29,595 bases of DNA. Source: Desulfurococcales archaeon (GTDB lineage Archaea > Thermoproteota > Thermoprotei_A > Sulfolobales > NBVN01). Each line of letters opens with the position of its first letter. Positions within the stretch are counted from its first letter, which is position 1. Positions 14,984 to 22,796 of the stretch are shown in pieces. The notes beneath the pieces are model-generated. The model made no database searches and had not been told where the DNA came from. It saw nothing but the letters and a program-made list of their open reading frames with translations. The stretch lies in NCBI GenBank assembly GCA_026986255.1, contig JALSOX010000024.1:1-29595 (forward strand). The letters run 5' to 3'. Both the position numbers and the translations under genes were made by a program.

Positions 14984-16441
14984 TTGCGTAACTTGGGCCT
15001 AGCAGCGTTGATGCTGGTTCTGGTAATGCTTTCCTTCATACTTAATTACAGCTGTCAAGGCATCTATGCTTCCCCTCGAGGGACTTACGGTAGGTTACAG
15101 AGACTCAGCTTCACCCTATATGATTACGCATACGTAGTCTTGGCAAGGAATAAAACAACAGCGTATTTTGAAATACCTACGAACTACAGTGATGGCACGC
15201 TTAACCAGACGGTGTACATCACGGCCTACGGAGGCAACGTTACGCTTTCAGGGAAGGACAATAACGTCACCGCACGGATAGCGGTCTTCAACGGAAGTTA
15301 CGGGTTTGTGGTTGTTAAGATCAAGCAGTCCTTCCTCAACCTAACGGATTTCATATTGAGGATCACCAATAATCCCACCGCCCTTAAAGGAGTTGAGAGT
15401 AGGATCCCATCAGGCATTGAGAAGAGGTACGTTAGGAGGCCTGCAAGTATTGTAAAGCAAAAAGTGGTTCCTGACTTTGTTGAGTGGCTTAGGGAGAGGG
15501 GATATAGCGTTAAAAACGTGTCGAAGGTCTTCCTAGCGATTCAAGCAGCTATTTTCATATACTTATCAGGCTACATACATTACAACGCAAGCGCCCTACC
15601 TAGAACCCTCGCCGACGTGGTTAACAGGCACCAAGGGGATTGTGACGACATGTCTAGGGTACTGATGAACCTGTTGTGGTATTACGGCATACCGGCTAAG
15701 ATGGAATACAGCTACGTTTACTTACCGTTAAATATCACAATGCCTGTTGAAGGATCCTACGTGAGGTTCGTCAATGCCGGACCACACGCATATACGTTAA
15801 TCTACGTTCCAACGGTTGGGTGGGTGTCGCTAGATTTCCTGGCGGGGGCGAGGCTCAATAACCCGTCCCTAGTTGAGGGCGAGTCGCTTACTGCCGAGGT
15901 CACCGAGAAGCAACTGAAGCACATCAAGAAGGAGCTATCTAAGTTTAGGTATGCTGAGGAGGTTATGCTGTTTAAGGATAATGAAGTACCTCATGGGCTC
16001 AGAAGCCTTAACGTGAGTAGGCTAACCAGTGTGCTACACAATATGTTAATTCCGTTAATATTGAAGGTCCGAGCTAACGCCGGGTTAAATCAAGTAACTA
16101 CGTCACCCCCCGTGAGCCATAACATAACCACTACCGCACATGAAGGCATAAACACCACTGCGGAACAGCCTAACACCACGGGAACAGCTACGGTGGTGGA
16201 GTCAACGCCATGCGCCTCCCATTCGACAAGCACTGTCGCATCTAACGCAACAACACCTAGGGAAAACACTACCTATCATCCAAGCGCACATGAAGGCGTA
16301 ATCTCCACGACCTCGGCAGAGACCAGCACACGTCAATGGAGAACCATGCTCGAGCCGGATCTCCTGGGGTTCGCATTACTGCTTACCCTGCTGCTGGCTA
16401 CGCTGGTATTATGCATCATTAAACCTCGCTCAAACCCTTAA
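14984..16441 (+). CDS. Secreted, membrane-anchored transglutaminase-like protein
   Basis: Layout: signal-like hydrophobic N-terminus (residues 4-22), an extracellular region with at least 16 N-glycosylation sequons, and a transglutaminase-like domain. The triad can be read as C220 in HQGDCDDMSR, H268 in AGPHAYTLIYV and D284 in VSLDF. A Ser/Thr/Asn-rich stalk (about 355-455) follows, then a C-terminal membrane helix (LLGFALLLTLLLATLVLCII) and a short basic tail. This predicts a protein anchored in the cytoplasmic membrane with the catalytic domain outside, perhaps in the S-layer space. The domain may be a protease or cross-linker; the substrate is unknown. The start is TTG 14984 (ATG 15011 would cut the signal). 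The 3' end overlaps the convergent methyltransferase gene by 12 bp. Confidence 0.85.
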   Translation: MRNLGLAALMLVLVMLSFILNYSCQGIYASPRGTYGRLQRLSFTLYDYAYVVLARNKTTAYFEIPTNYSDGTLNQTVYITAYGGNVTLSGKDNNVTARIAVFNGSYGFVVVKIKQSFLNLTDFILRITNNPTALKGVESRIPSGIEKRYVRRPASIVKQKVVPDFVEWLRERGYSVKNVSKVFLAIQAAIFIYLSGYIHYNASALPRTLADVVNRHQGDCDDMSRVLMNLLWYYGIPAKMEYSYVYLPLNITMPVEGSYVRFVNAGPHAYTLIYVPTVGWVSLDFLAGARLNNPSLVEGESLTAEVTEKQLKHIKKELSKFRYAEEVMLFKDNEVPHGLRSLNVSRLTSVLHNMLIPLILKVRANAGLNQVTTSPPVSHNITTTAHEGINTTAEQPNTTGTATVVESTPCASHSTSTVASNATTPRENTTYHPSAHEGVISTTSAETSTRQWRTMLEPDLLGFALLLTLLLATLVLCIIKPRSNP

Positions 16442-17569
16442 CACGTACATCTTAGCCCGTAGACCGCCATGCATTACATTAATAGATTCCTCCACCCTAA
16501 CCCCGATAGCGTTGGCTACGCTTTCCAATGCCTTCGTAGCCGCAGTTATCAGCGCTAACTTGGCGCCGGGGAAGCGCCTGAAGAAAGCGCTTAAGAACTC
16601 CCTGTAAAACATAGGTAACTTCTTGGGATTATGGAACCTTATCCCATAAGGTGGGTTCACAGCGGCGTAACGTATGTCAGCATCTACCCGAGAGTACGTT
16701 TTAGTCAGTGTTGAATCACCCCTGATTAATGTAGTTATCCAATCCGTGTTAGCTGACGCAGTATTTAACTGAGCACCTACCAAGTGTTTCGGGCTAATGT
16801 CTATGCAATATATTCGCGTGTCTATTGGGAGTTCCATCTTCGAAATTAAATCAGTAATGATTTCGCGTTCTAAATTACGGTCGTATAGCTTTAGCTTCCG
16901 GTAAGCGTAGTCCTGCCTAAACATCGCTATGGGTGCAGACATCACCCTATGCGCAGCCTCAATAACTATTGTACCACCACCACACATAGGGTCAAGGAAG
17001 GAGCCGCCCCTGTAATCTAGTAACTCAAGCAACGCGGCTGCCAGCGTCGTCTTGAGGGCTGCTGGGTGATCGTATACCCTGTACCTGCGCTTATGCAGAG
17101 ACACACCAGTAGTGTTAACGCCTATGACTATCTCATTATTGACGACGAAGGCATGCACCTCAACATCAGGTTTCCTTAAATTAACTTCGAGCCTGACGCC
17201 CGTCTCCCCTTTATAGGACTCAATAATGCCCGCCCCAACCTCACGGGCGACATCCACGCTGGTAAAGTCGTGCACCCCTATACGTTCAGCCCTAACAGCG
17301 AATGAGGAATCGCTCCTCAGGAATTCCACGTAACTTAAGCTACTCGCTATCTCCTTAATGTCCCTTAACGTCCTGAAGTCACTACAAGTTAATTCTATGA
17401 AAATCCTGTTAACTGTACGTAACATGCTATTACCTACGTAGATGAACTCATCATCAGCTGTGAAGAACACCCTACCTGAGGTAACGTGCCTTACGCTAGC
17501 ACCGAGTCTACGCAGCTCTCTAGCCGCTAGGCCCTCCACGCCTTTCGGAACCGTACAGAAATAACGCAT
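16430..17569 (-). CDS. trm14: THUMP-domain tRNA (guanine-N2) methyltransferase, Trm14-like
   Basis: Class I SAM methyltransferase fused to an N-terminal THUMP RNA-binding domain. Seen: N-terminal RYFCTVPKGVEGLAARELRRLG typical of the RlmL/Trm14 group, THUMP region with FAVRAERIGVHDFTSVDVAREVG, LHKRRYRVYDHPAALKTTLAAALL, SAM-binding SFLDPMCGGGTIVIEAA, and the catalytic NPPYG (AAVNPPYGIRF). Archaeal Trm14 makes N2-methylguanosine at tRNA position 6, and the roughly 380-residue length fits; Trm11-type (position 10) proteins differ in motif context. ATG 17569 is preferred to TTG 17578. Convergent overlap with the transglutaminase gene. Confidence 0.87.
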   Translation of the reverse strand: MRYFCTVPKGVEGLAARELRRLGASVRHVTSGRVFFTADDEFIYVGNSMLRTVNRIFIELTCSDFRTLRDIKEIASSLSYVEFLRSDSSFAVRAERIGVHDFTSVDVAREVGAGIIESYKGETGVRLEVNLRKPDVEVHAFVVNNEIVIGVNTTGVSLHKRRYRVYDHPAALKTTLAAALLELLDYRGGSFLDPMCGGGTIVIEAAHRVMSAPIAMFRQDYAYRKLKLYDRNLEREIITDLISKMELPIDTRIYCIDISPKHLVGAQLNTASANTDWITTLIRGDSTLTKTYSRVDADIRYAAVNPPYGIRFHNPKKLPMFYREFLSAFFRRFPGAKLALITAATKALESVANAIGVRVEESINVMHGGLRAKMYVLRV

Positions 17570-17671
17570 TGGCCTCAACCTGCTTCTTCAGTAATCGCTA
17601 CGGTTATTTAGGTATTGAGCTGAGCTATGAGTTAATAATAATCAGAACACTTGAAATTTAAAATAATAGTA

Positions 17672-17684
17672 ATATTTAAAAATA
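17672..17684 (+). promoter_or_regulatory. TATA box of the propeller surface protein
   Basis: ATATTTAAAAATA is one of the strongest TATA-like sequences in the window. Its centre at about 17678 predicts a transcript start near 17704, which excludes the far upstream start of the open frame at 17651. Confidence 0.6.
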
Positions 17685-17734
17685 ATGTAGTTCTACTGAA
17701 ATTAAGAGGTAAGCATCGGATTCAGGTGCTCATC

Positions 17735-20284
17735 ATGGAGCCAAGAAGGAAGGCTATTGCTGCCTTGATACTTGCGCTAATTATTGCTCCAACCCTAACG
17801 TCTGCCTTTGTCTCTACATTCGTCGTGAGCGCTTCAACCGGCACTAAGAACGTAAGTACATCCTTCACGAAAGTGTGGGGCACTACTTTCCGAGGACCTG
17901 TATATGATTTAAGCGTCGATGAGAAAGGCAGTAAACTATTAGTCGCGGTTGTCTCGCCCCCTACTCTAAAGCTTTACGACCTCACTGATAAACCGAGGCT
18001 GGCTTGGTCTTACGACCTCGGCAAGAAAGTATATCTTCAGTCAGCAGCCATTAGTCCGGACGGTAGCAAGGTAACCGCCTTGGTTTACTGGCAGGACGCA
18101 AATAAGAACTACAGGTTTAAGGTTATTACAATCTCTCTTTTAAGCTCGAAAGTGCTTTGGGAAACCAAAACGTTTGGCGATCCTGGGTGGGACGTCGCGT
18201 ACTCGCGTGACGGTTCATTAGTGATCGTGTCGCCGCAGAGTAACTACGTCATGGCTCTCAGGGCGGTTGACGGCAAGGTTGTTTGGAGAACTGAGTTACC
18301 GGTTCACTCTACTTACGGGGTAACCGTGAGTAGGGATGTAGTGTATGTTGGGGCGTTCCGCAGGAGTCCTTACTCTGGTGTTGTAGCTGCGCTAAGCTTA
18401 AGGAGCGGTAAGGTTCTCTGGCTAACGGGAAACCTTGATGACGCGGTACTCACAGTAACATTAAGCAGAGATGCTTCACTGCTATTCTGTGGTCTCGGAA
18501 TAGATCACGGCAACAATAAGTATGGAGGGAAGGTCATAGCACTGAACCCAAGAACAGGCAAGAAGATCTGGGAAACCGGGGAATTCAGTGACTACGTGTG
18601 GGGCGTTGAGGAAATTCCCGGAACAGACACGCTGATCGTTGGCGTTGAGTCAGGCGTAACACCATTAATCTCCGCTAAGACTGGGGACGTAATTAGTAAG
18701 GTTTCCATCAATGATGGTTGGGATATAAGCTGTATTGCCCTGTTAAAGAGAAGGAAAATTCTGGCATTAGGTCTCGAAAACGACGCCAATCAGGGGGCGC
18801 TCTTCATATATGAAGTGAGGACCGCAGAGGAGGAAAGCGTAACCACTCAACACACCCAGCAGATCGAAGCAACTAAGCCAAGCACGTACGGGGTTGCATG
18901 GGTTAGTCCAAAGTTTAGTGACGCCTCCAAATTCATGTACCTAGATTTCGATGTGTCCCAAAACAATAAGTTCTTAGCGATCCTATCAAATCAGAGTGGG
19001 GCATTCCACATAGTATCCCTGTCTAACGGGAAAGTGTTGCAAGTCATTAAGCCACCCCTGAAGCTAAGCGGCAAGCATTTTGCTCTCATTAGTTGTAAGG
19101 TATCGCCTGACGGGCAAGTAATTTATGTTGGTATGAGCCCCATAAGCAGCGTGCCCACAGTAATATTCGCCTATGACTTGTCAAAGAATAGGATGATATG
19201 GCACCGAGAAATTAACTCCGTTACCTCTAAGATGGCTCTCTCCCCGAACGGGAAGTACTTAGTGATGGTGGCTCTAAAGCCTTTTGGCGACTACCACGGG
19301 CTAGTAATGCTGAATGCTGAGACAGGGTCAACTATCCTCAACATGACGACATACATGCTTAGACATTACATGAAGTTGAGTGACGACCAGGTGCTTCAAT
19401 TGTGGAGAAAGTACATAACAATAGGGTTCTCATTCTCTAAAGATTCAACAACACTCTACCTTGTAATGCGTGATCTAAAAGAGAGGTGCCGCTACAGGGT
19501 AATAGGGATGATACTCAACGACAAACCTAGGATAGTATGGAGTTCTAAGCCAATAACCATAGAGTCGCTAGCTAAGCATGCTTCTCCGGACTCTGTAGAG
19601 TATGAATATAACGCATCACTTGCGCTCTATGAGGTTCAAGCATCACCCGACGGAAATTATGTTGCTGTGAGCTATAGCATCCACGGCAGAGAACTGAGGG
19701 TAGGTGTCGCACTAGTAAGTATTAAGTCTGGCGAGGTTGTTTGGAGCGAATTAATAGATGGTTCTGGCTTCCCGCTCCACGAGAAACCATTCACACCCGA
19801 CGGCAGGAGAATGATTTACATATCCGATCCAAGAGGGCCTAAAGCATCAATAAGGATACTGGATACCAGAACATTAAGGATCGTTGGCGAGATAAACTTA
19901 ACGAGCGACTGCATCAAGATACTGGACGTGCGGCCGGAACCAAGCGGCGGTGTAATTGCTCTCCTCTCAAACAACTGGAACAGATATGGTGGTTGGCTAG
20001 TGAAGTTCGAAGCAGGTGCTGATGGCATGTTATCATGCGACAGTAAATCAATAAGGCTACTAGCAGGGTCAACCACAGCAACGGGAACACAGCAGATAAT
20101 GAGTGAGGGAACAAGCAATACTGAAACCTTAACACTAACAACACAAAGAAAGAGACCACAGACACCCTACATGACGGTGATCGGTGTTGCCTTACTAGCA
20201 TCCGTGCTCGTCATAGCACTCATACTCAAGCTAATCATACTAAAACGCGAGCCGAAATTGCCGGTACCGCCTCCTCCCCCTTAA
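17735..20284 (+). CDS. Large secreted PQQ/WD-like beta-propeller protein with C-terminal membrane anchor
   Basis: 849 residues from ATG 17735. MEPRRKAIAALILALIIAPTL is a signal peptide. Repeated blades follow with the pattern SPDGSKVTAL, ALRAVDGKVVWRTELP, ALSLRSGKVLWLTGNL, ALNPRTGKKIWETG and SGEVVWSELI. These are PQQ-type propeller motifs (GKxxW) mixed with WD/TolB-like SxDG turns, and the whole extracellular part appears to be two or more propellers. A Thr/Ser-rich linker precedes the C-terminal helix (TVIGVALLASVLVIALILKLII), and the tail ends in PVPPPPP. The PQQ motif is structural and does not prove cofactor binding. ATG 17735 has a GGTG 6 nt upstream and places the signal at the N-terminus. 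Role unknown: surface scaffold, binding protein or enzyme. Confidence 0.82.
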   Translation: MEPRRKAIAALILALIIAPTLTSAFVSTFVVSASTGTKNVSTSFTKVWGTTFRGPVYDLSVDEKGSKLLVAVVSPPTLKLYDLTDKPRLAWSYDLGKKVYLQSAAISPDGSKVTALVYWQDANKNYRFKVITISLLSSKVLWETKTFGDPGWDVAYSRDGSLVIVSPQSNYVMALRAVDGKVVWRTELPVHSTYGVTVSRDVVYVGAFRRSPYSGVVAALSLRSGKVLWLTGNLDDAVLTVTLSRDASLLFCGLGIDHGNNKYGGKVIALNPRTGKKIWETGEFSDYVWGVEEIPGTDTLIVGVESGVTPLISAKTGDVISKVSINDGWDISCIALLKRRKILALGLENDANQGALFIYEVRTAEEESVTTQHTQQIEATKPSTYGVAWVSPKFSDASKFMYLDFDVSQNNKFLAILSNQSGAFHIVSLSNGKVLQVIKPPLKLSGKHFALISCKVSPDGQVIYVGMSPISSVPTVIFAYDLSKNRMIWHREINSVTSKMALSPNGKYLVMVALKPFGDYHGLVMLNAETGSTILNMTTYMLRHYMKLSDDQVLQLWRKYITIGFSFSKDSTTLYLVMRDLKERCRYRVIGMILNDKPRIVWSSKPITIESLAKHASPDSVEYEYNASLALYEVQASPDGNYVAVSYSIHGRELRVGVALVSIKSGEVVWSELIDGSGFPLHEKPFTPDGRRMIYISDPRGPKASIRILDTRTLRIVGEINLTSDCIKILDVRPEPSGGVIALLSNNWNRYGGWLVKFEAGADGMLSCDSKSIRLLAGSTTATGTQQIMSEGTSNTETLTLTTQRKRPQTPYMTVIGVALLASVLVIALILKLIILKREPKLPVPPPPP

Positions 20285-20300
20285 GGGGGCATTAAATGAC

Positions 20301-20310
20301 ATAGCTTTTT
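20301..20310 (+). terminator. Possible T-run terminator after the propeller gene
   Basis: ATAGCTTTTT about 17 bp after the stop, resembling the T-run after the reductase gene at 10001-10010. Confidence 0.35.
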
Positions 20311-20366
20311 CGCTAGGTCGCCTACTTTAAGAATTAACGATGTTATGACGCTGTGTATGTCATCGT

Positions 20367-20416
20367 AGTGGAGCCGCCGGCGGGATTTGAACCCGCGACC
20401 ACCGGCTTACGAGGCC
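20367..20416 (-). repeat. Partial tRNA-Thr copy (att-like direct repeat, left)
   Basis: These 50 bp are identical, in the same orientation, to 21194-21243 inside tRNA-Thr. They comprise the encoded CCA, acceptor 3' strand, T-arm, variable loop and the anticodon arm through CGT, ending in the 5' side of the anticodon stem. The D-arm and 5' acceptor strand are missing, so this is not a tRNA gene. An att site left by tRNA-targeted integration is the natural reading. Confidence 0.85.
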
Positions 20417-20434
20417 CGAGATATAAATACTAAT

Positions 20435-20464
20435 GTTTTCAGCTACCGGTGGAAAAGCTGAAAC
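20435..20464. other. Inverted repeat inside the tRNA-bounded island
   Basis: GTTTTCAGCT and AGCTGAAAC form a 9-10 bp near-perfect stem around an 11-nt loop, just inside the left repeat and upstream of hicB. It could be an operator, a recombination-related site or an RNA hairpin. Confidence 0.4.
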
Positions 20465-20581
20465 GTTCATGCAGGATGCGCTATTAGCGGAGATGTTCAC
20501 CGATGCCAGCCGAAACGTCCACGGGCTACTAAGATTATTATGCCCTGGAAGCAGTGATAAGTTGTAGAGGGTGTCCCCAAG

Positions 20582-20818
20582 TTGCGTGTAAGGGCCATTA
20601 TTTGGCGAGAGGAGGACATGTATGTAGCTAGAGAGGTTGCCACCGGAGTTACTAGTCAAGGTAAAAGCGTCGAGGAGGCGCTTGAGAATCTCCTGGAGGC
20701 ACTCGAACTATACCTAGAGGAAGCTCCGGAAGCGCTTGAGAGGCTAGAACAGCTTGATCAAGGCATTGTGGGTGTACTAGAGGTTGAAGCGAAGGCTCCC
20801 AAGGCTGTCAGGGCGTGA
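20582..20818 (+). CDS. hicB: HicB-like antitoxin
   Basis: 78-residue partial-RNase-H-like HicB fold: IIWREEDMYVAREVATGVTS, then QGKSVEEALENLLEALELYLEE, the family signature (GVxSQGxTxEEALxNLxEAxELYLE). It lacks an extra DNA-binding domain. The start is TTG 20582, with GAGGGTG 8 nt upstream. It overlaps hicA by 35 bp, antitoxin gene first. HicB proteins neutralise HicA by covering its active site. The pair is the only recognisable cargo between the two tRNA-Thr repeats. Confidence 0.85.
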   Translation: MRVRAIIWREEDMYVAREVATGVTSQGKSVEEALENLLEALELYLEEAPEALERLEQLDQGIVGVLEVEAKAPKAVRA

Positions 20819-21029
20819 GATCGTAGAGCTACTTGTCAAGAAATTCGGGTTTACTATAAAGAGACAGCGCGGGAGCCACGTAGTCCTGGTTAAGCATGTT
20901 GAGGGCAGGAAGATTGTAACAGTCGTACCGCTCCACTCGGAGCTAAAGCCCGGCACACTTCTAGGAGTGCTCGAGCTAGCAGGAATAACAAGAGAAGAGT
21001 TCTTAAGAGCCCATGAAAAGGACTGCTAG
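20784..21029 (+). CDS. hicA: HicA-like mRNA interferase toxin
   Basis: 81 residues of the dsRBD-like HicA fold: LSGREIVELLVKKFGFTIKR followed by QRGSHVVLVK with the catalytic histidine (H32), then VVPLHSELKPGTLLGVLELAGITREEFL, a complete and typical C-terminus. HicA toxins cleave mRNA during translation arrest. The start is TTG 20784 inside the end of hicB, directly after an AGAGG; the LSGREIV helix needs this region. No internal damage is visible, so the toxin should be active if expressed. Confidence 0.88.
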   Translation: MKRRLPRLSGREIVELLVKKFGFTIKRQRGSHVVLVKHVEGRKIVTVVPLHSELKPGTLLGVLELAGITREEFLRAHEKDC

Positions 21030-21044
21030 TCGAGCTATAGTAGA

Positions 21045-21087
21045 GAAAGCGCCAGACTCCTGGATCCCCTGTGCAAGCCCCGCTTTC
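21045..21087. other. Inverted repeat downstream of hicA
   Basis: GAAAGCG (21045-21051) and CGCTTTC (21081-21087) are complementary around a 29-nt loop. A further GCCAG/CTGGC pair lies at 21095-21109. The interval 21030-21193 holds no gene I can support; a structured RNA or terminator is possible. Confidence 0.3.
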
Positions 21088-21193
21088 CCTGAGTGCCAGA
21101 GCGCCTGGCTAACCTACTGTGAAAGTGCTCCAGATAGCGGGAGAGCTGAAAGGGAGCACGATTAGACGTTTATACCAAGATCTATATAGCGGG

Positions 21194-21271
<78 letters not shown>

Positions 21272-21327
21272 TCCAGATCTTTTGAATTAGTGAACCCTTA
21301 TTTTCTTTTCTTTCCTCTTGCTCTTTA

Positions 21328-21342
21328 GGTGAGTAGGAACTG
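21328..21342 (+). promoter_or_regulatory. Shine-Dalgarno site deciding the CTG start of pyk
   Basis: GGTGAG pairs with the anti-Shine-Dalgarno end of archaeal 16S rRNA. It is spaced 7 nt from CTG 21340, matching the 6-nt spacing seen at ATG 8073 and CTG 22794. Confidence 0.6.
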
Positions 21343-22716
21343 ACTCACGTTAAGCTAATCGCGTCTCTAGGCCCTGCCTCTAAGGACTTGGAAACTATAA
21401 TTAAATTAGTTAATGCTGGTGCATCGGGATTCAGGATAAACTTTGCTCACGGGGACGGTAATTTCTGGAGAACCCTTGCTGATAACGTAAGGAAGGCTGA
21501 GGAAATAGCCGGCAACCCCTTAACACTGATAACAGATCTTGAAGGTTCCTCCATAAGATTAGGTGAATTACCTGAACCACTAACCTTGAGGAAAGGTGAT
21601 GTCGCTAGGTTAGTTCCGCAACGGAGAGCTGGGGAGCCGGGTGTGATACCGTTCCCAAACGAGAAGGTACTTTCCGAGCTTGATGAGGGAGACATCTTAG
21701 TCATGGATGACGGTAAGGTCAGGTTAAGGGTTGTTAAGGTCTCAGGCGATGGAGTTGAGGTCGCCGCCCTAACCGACGCTATCATCAAGTCTCGCAAGGG
21801 CGTTGTAGTTCAGAACAAGGAGTTCGACCTTCCGGCCCTAACCAAGAAGGATCTAGGGGACGTCAAGTTTGCCTGTGAGGTTGGGGCCGACTACATAGGG
21901 CTTAGCTATGTTAGGAATGCTGACAACGTGCGGATATTAAAGGAGCTACTCAGGGAGATGGGGTGTGATGCCGGGGTAATAGCTAAGATAGAGACAAGGT
22001 CAGCCGTCAGGAACATTGAGGACATAGCACGCGTAGCTGACGTGATACTAGTTGCTAGGGGGGATCTAGGAATGAATTTTGGGCTCGAGGAGATACCGAG
22101 GATCCAAAGACGGATCGTCGAGGCCTCACTGAGAGCGGGTAAGCCTGTTATAGTGGCGACGCAGCTCCTGGAGTCCATGATTGAGAACCCCGTACCAACA
22201 CGGGCTGAGGTTGTTGATACTTACGTGGCGGTGTCTGAAGGCGTTGACGCATTAATGCTGACCGGGGAAACAGCGGTCGGCAAGTACCCGGTTGAGGCAG
22301 TAAAGTGGCTACGCCGGATAGTTAGCAAGGCTGAGGCCAGTGAAAGTGTAAGGAGGTACAGGGAGGGTGGCCCATTAAAGAGAAGGTATGCTAAGGGCGT
22401 TGCTGAACTCGCAGAGGATCTGAACGCCAAGGTAATAATATATTCATCAACAGGAGTCACTGCCCGTCACTTAGCATCGATAAGGCCTAACGTGCCTTTC
22501 TACGTGGCCGTGCCGAGCATGAAGGTTGCTAGGTCAATAAACATACTGTGGGGCGTGAACCCCATAATAACCCCAACAAAGAACTGTGAGGAGGGGCTTG
22601 AAGAGGCCTTCGAGAAACTAACTAAGATGGATGAGATCTCAATAGGTGATCTAGTAGTAATGACCTACGGAATGAAGGGTGAGGAGCAGGTAATCAAGGT
22701 TAGGCGTTATGTGTAA
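21340..22716 (+). CDS. pyk: Pyruvate kinase, apparently starting at CTG
   Basis: Catalyses phosphoenolpyruvate plus ADP to pyruvate plus ATP, the last step of glycolysis. The conserved N-terminus THVKLIASLGPASKD and GFRINFAHG are present, as are the catalytic AKIE, VARGDLGM (metal ligands), ATQLLESMIENPVPTRAEV and LTGETAVGKYPVEAV. The C-terminal domain is STGVTARHL...VPFYVAVPS. The first canonical start, TTG 21388, would delete the GPAS strand. The in-frame TAG at 21334-21336 leaves only CTG 21340 as a sensible initiator, with GGTGA (21328-21332) 7 nt upstream. From CTG the protein has 458 residues, normal for archaeal pyruvate kinase. Confidence 0.92.
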   Translation: MTHVKLIASLGPASKDLETIIKLVNAGASGFRINFAHGDGNFWRTLADNVRKAEEIAGNPLTLITDLEGSSIRLGELPEPLTLRKGDVARLVPQRRAGEPGVIPFPNEKVLSELDEGDILVMDDGKVRLRVVKVSGDGVEVAALTDAIIKSRKGVVVQNKEFDLPALTKKDLGDVKFACEVGADYIGLSYVRNADNVRILKELLREMGCDAGVIAKIETRSAVRNIEDIARVADVILVARGDLGMNFGLEEIPRIQRRIVEASLRAGKPVIVATQLLESMIENPVPTRAEVVDTYVAVSEGVDALMLTGETAVGKYPVEAVKWLRRIVSKAEASESVRRYREGGPLKRRYAKGVAELAEDLNAKVIIYSSTGVTARHLASIRPNVPFYVAVPSMKVARSINILWGVNPIITPTKNCEEGLEEAFEKLTKMDEISIGDLVVMTYGMKGEEQVIKVRRYV

Positions 22717-22737
22717 TGTCGTTGAAACCTGAAAATG

Positions 22738-22746
22738 ATTTTATAC
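22738..22746 (+). promoter_or_regulatory. TATA-like box after pyk
   Basis: ATTTTATAC centred about 52 bp before CTG 22794 would give a leader of about 25 nt that includes the Shine-Dalgarno site; read-through from pyk is also possible. Confidence 0.4.
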
Positions 22747-22780
22747 TGAACCACGCTATGTGAAGCGGTTGAAGGAAGGC

Positions 22781-22796
22781 GAGGTGAGTTGAGCTG
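22781..22796 (+). promoter_or_regulatory. Shine-Dalgarno site deciding a CTG start
   Basis: GAGGTGA (22781-22787) is a full match to the archaeal consensus and ends 6 nt before CTG 22794. An in-frame TGA at 22785 leaves no ATG, GTG or TTG for the conserved-looking N-terminus. Confidence 0.6.

Noticed and set aside
17651..17734. Longer start for the propeller protein
   Set aside because: The extension spans the TATA box itself and would put the signal peptide 30 residues inside the protein.
20367..20416. Second functional or split tRNA-Thr gene
   Set aside because: Only the 3' part is present; the sequence after the repeat does not form a D-arm or acceptor partner, and the intact gene is 827 bp away.
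20360..20659. Minus-strand open frame of 99 codons
   Set aside because: It runs through the tRNA-Thr 3' copy and hicB; its C-terminus is simply translated tRNA sequence.
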